A stretch of 7,191 bases of DNA from Paracoccaceae bacterium (lineage in GTDB: Bacteria > Pseudomonadota > Alphaproteobacteria > Rhodobacterales > Rhodobacteraceae): the NCBI GenBank assembly GCA_026709725.1, contig JAPOSK010000241.1:822-8012 (forward strand). Direction: 5' to 3'. The position numbers and the translations under genes are program-made. Shown piece after piece: positions 5,450-7,191 of the stretch; the stretch's first letter is position 1, and the number at the start of each line of letters is the position of its first letter. Below the pieces are notes generated by a model. It was not told the origin of the DNA and did not search any database. It saw only the letters and a list, made by a program, of their open reading frames with translations.

Positions 5450-6949
5450 ATGAACGAAGCAACAGGTGAAAGAGACAGCTATATCAATGGAGAATTCATT
5501 ACCGGCCCGGACCGTCTCGGTGTCACGAACCCGGCAACAGGACAGGACTTTACCGAGATATCCCTGGCAGATGCCTCAATGACCGAATCGGCACTTGCAG
5601 CCGCCCGCAATGCCCAGCCCGGCTGGGCCCGACATGCGCCTCTGGAGCGGGCAGCAGTCATGAAACGGATTGCTGATCTCATTGATGCAAATAGCGAAAC
5701 CCTTGCCGAGCTGATTGTCAGGGAACAGGGAAAGCCAATTGCTGAGGCCCGCGGCGAGACATCCGGCTCGGCAGAATTTTTCCGGTTCTTTGCCGAATAT
5801 GCCCGGCGTATTGAAGGGGAAATCCTGCCATCAGATCATGCCGGAGAGCAGATCTGGATTCAGCGTGTTCCCATCGGTGTTGTCGCAGCCATCATTCCCT
5901 GGAACTATCCATTGGCACTCGTTGCCCGCAAGGTGGCTCCCTCCATGATTGCAGGAAACAGCATCGTGCTCAAATCCCATGAAAACACACCGCTCTCGGC
6001 ATTGGCCATGGCGCGCCTGTTTCATCATTCCGGTGTTCCGAGGGGTGTCGTGAATATCATCTCCGGTCTCGGCTCCGTTGTTGGTGAAGCGATGTGCGCA
6101 TCCGATGAGGTTGACCTCATCACCATGACCGGCAGCGTGCCGACCGGCAAGCGGATCATGCGCAATGCTGCCGACCGTCTGACACCGGTCTCGCTCGAGC
6201 TTGGCGGCAAGGCACCCTTCATTGTCATGGCGGATGCCGATCTTGACCTCGCTGTCCGTTCTGCGGCTTCCTCACGCTACATGAACTGTGGCCAGGTCTG
6301 CATCTGCAATGAAAGAACCTTTGTCGAGCGGTCAGTCCATGATGCGTTTGTGGCCCGGTTCATCGAAGTTTCAAAGTCACTCAGAATTGGCGATCCCATG
6401 GACGAGTCGACGGACCTTGGTCCCAAAGTGAGTCTGGCCGAGTTGGAAAAGGTGGAGAAGCGTGTCGATGCTGCCGTTGAAGCCGGGGCGGAGATTCTTT
6501 ACGGAGGCGGTCGCACAGAGGGCATGAAGGGTGGCTACTATTACAATCCAACAGTCATCGGTGGCGTCACCGACGCGATGTCCATCATGCAGGACGAAAC
6601 CTTTGGACCTGTGATTCCCATTGTTCCTTTCGACAGTTTTGATGACGTTGTCACGTCTGCCAACAACTCACGGTATGGTCTCTCTGCCTATCTCTTCACC
6701 AACAACCTCAAACAGGTCATGGAGGCTGTCAACACTGTCGAGTTTGGCGAGCTCTATATCAACCGAATTGGCCCGGAAAGCCTGCAGGGATACCATGTGG
6801 GATATCGCAACAGCGGGCCCGGTGGTGATGATGGAACCCACGGCCTTGAAACATACCTGCGCAAAAAAACAGTTTACGTGAACTACTCTGACGGACCCAC
6901 AACAGGTCTCATGCCCTACGGCAAACAGGATGCAGGCGAGGCTTCCTGA
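5450..6949 (+). CDS. aldA: AldA-type lactaldehyde / glycolaldehyde dehydrogenase (NAD+-dependent aldehyde dehydrogenase)
   Basis: Predicted cytoplasmic enzyme oxidising a short hydroxyaldehyde to its acid with NAD+. The 499-residue protein follows E. coli AldA through its whole length. It shows IPWNYP (149-154), an NAD-contact Lys in KSHENTP (usual form KPSE.TP), TGSVPTGKRIM (227-237), LELGGK with general base Glu250, and GQVC with catalytic Cys284. Residues I recall as binding lactaldehyde in E. coli AldA (Arg161, Glu443, His449) appear here as Arg160, Glu443 and His449, which favours a hydroxyaldehyde substrate over a simple fatty aldehyde. The C-terminus runs about 20 residues past E. coli AldA. 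The start ATG has AAGGA about 6 nt upstream, with a second GAGGA before it. As third gene after kinase and pdxA2 it may convert threose or erythrose to the C4 acid, or act on glycolaldehyde or lactaldehyde; the choice is inference. Confidence 0.9.
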   Translation: MNEATGERDSYINGEFITGPDRLGVTNPATGQDFTEISLADASMTESALAAARNAQPGWARHAPLERAAVMKRIADLIDANSETLAELIVREQGKPIAEARGETSGSAEFFRFFAEYARRIEGEILPSDHAGEQIWIQRVPIGVVAAIIPWNYPLALVARKVAPSMIAGNSIVLKSHENTPLSALAMARLFHHSGVPRGVVNIISGLGSVVGEAMCASDEVDLITMTGSVPTGKRIMRNAADRLTPVSLELGGKAPFIVMADADLDLAVRSAASSRYMNCGQVCICNERTFVERSVHDAFVARFIEVSKSLRIGDPMDESTDLGPKVSLAELEKVEKRVDAAVEAGAEILYGGGRTEGMKGGYYYNPTVIGGVTDAMSIMQDETFGPVIPIVPFDSFDDVVTSANNSRYGLSAYLFTNNLKQVMEAVNTVEFGELYINRIGPESLQGYHVGYRNSGPGGDDGTHGLETYLRKKTVYVNYSDGPTTGLMPYGKQDAGEAS

Positions 6950-6951
6950 GA

Positions 6952-6977
6952 GATCATCCGGCATCAGGGCCGTGATC
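6952..6977 (+). terminator. Weak hairpin just after the aldA stop codon
   Basis: GATCA (6952-6956) pairs with TGATC (6973-6977), and CGGC (6959-6962) with GCCG (6969-6972). This gives 9 pairs with a 2-nt bulge and a 6-nt loop, starting 3 nt after the aldA stop. No T run follows. It may mark the operon's 3' end or stabilise the transcript, but it is not a classical terminator. Confidence 0.3.
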
Positions 6978-7076
6978 CAGGCAAAGGCGGTTGGGCCGGG
7001 ATTTCAGATCATGACCGATGGAACAGGGATCACTGCGGTCACGCGCTGCCTGCAGAACAGAAGAATTTGACACTCA

Positions 7077-7100
7077 CTCCCGCTGGTCCCGGCAGCGGAG
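7077..7100. terminator. Hairpin in the right-hand non-coding tail, possible convergent terminator
   Basis: CTC(c)CGCTG at 7077-7085 pairs with CAGCGGAG at 7093-7100, eight pairs with one bulged C and a 7-nt loop. No clear T run follows on either strand. To its right a minus-strand open frame runs in from the window edge (about 24 codons, ending in TGA at 7115-7117), which could be the C-terminus of a converging gene. If so, the hairpin lies 14 nt past that stop and 127 nt past the aldA stop, a sensible place for a shared terminator. The rest of 6950-7191 shows nothing recognisable. Confidence 0.25.
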
Positions 7101-7191
7101 GCCCGACCGGAAAATCACCTCGTCACCCCCTGCCCATCACCGCAGGACATCCCGCCCTCTTCGATGAGATGCTGCCGGAATGAGGGGATGG

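Noticed and set aside
7012..7041. TGACCG / CGGTCA inverted repeat downstream of aldA
   Set aside because: Only 6 bp with an 18-nt loop; expected by chance in this GC range.

Overview
The window holds five intact protein genes from a bacterial chromosome of moderately high GC content. Family resemblances suggest a proteobacterium. The full-length MaeB-type malic enzyme follows the enterobacterial form closely, for example in its [17 protein letters not shown] stretch, so Gammaproteobacteria is my first guess, but Alphaproteobacteria cannot be excluded. I see no rRNA, tRNA, CRISPR, insertion sequence or phage gene.

Layout. Positions 1-170 are non-coding and locally AT-rich, with a candidate leftward promoter and an 8-bp inverted repeat. 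Positions 171-2447 (minus strand) encode an NADP-type malic enzyme fused to a phosphotransacetylase-like domain (maeB). A divergent 195-bp intergenic region (2448-2642) separates it from four plus-strand genes. These are a small four-helix membrane protein of the DUF4396 family (2643-3089), a DUF1537-type four-carbon acid sugar kinase (3211-4281), a PdxA2-type 4-phospho-C4-acid dehydrogenase (4372-5388, TTG start), and an AldA-type lactaldehyde/glycolaldehyde dehydrogenase (5450-6949). The last 242 bases hold hairpins and perhaps the 3' tip of a gene converging from the right.

How the genes fit together. The kinase and PdxA2 are the known pair that turns D-threonate or D-erythronate into dihydroxyacetone phosphate plus CO2: phosphorylation on the C4 hydroxyl, oxidation at C3, then decarboxylation. 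An AldA-type enzyme directly downstream could make such a C4 acid from the matching aldehyde (threose or erythrose), or could oxidise glycolaldehyde or lactaldehyde in a parallel branch. The three genes look like a compact sugar-acid catabolic operon with no transporter or regulator in view. The malic enzyme (malate to pyruvate, making NADPH) is divergently placed and need not belong to the pathway.

The most interesting points are these. A nested inverted repeat fills the kinase-pdxA2 gap and overlaps the ribosome binding site of the TTG-started pdxA2. One of the three canonical metal-ligand histidines of PdxA2 is replaced by leucine. The kinase has Trp where the family normally has Asp/Glu in its C-terminal GG(D/E)T motif. 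All functional statements rest on motif recognition by eye; no database search was run.
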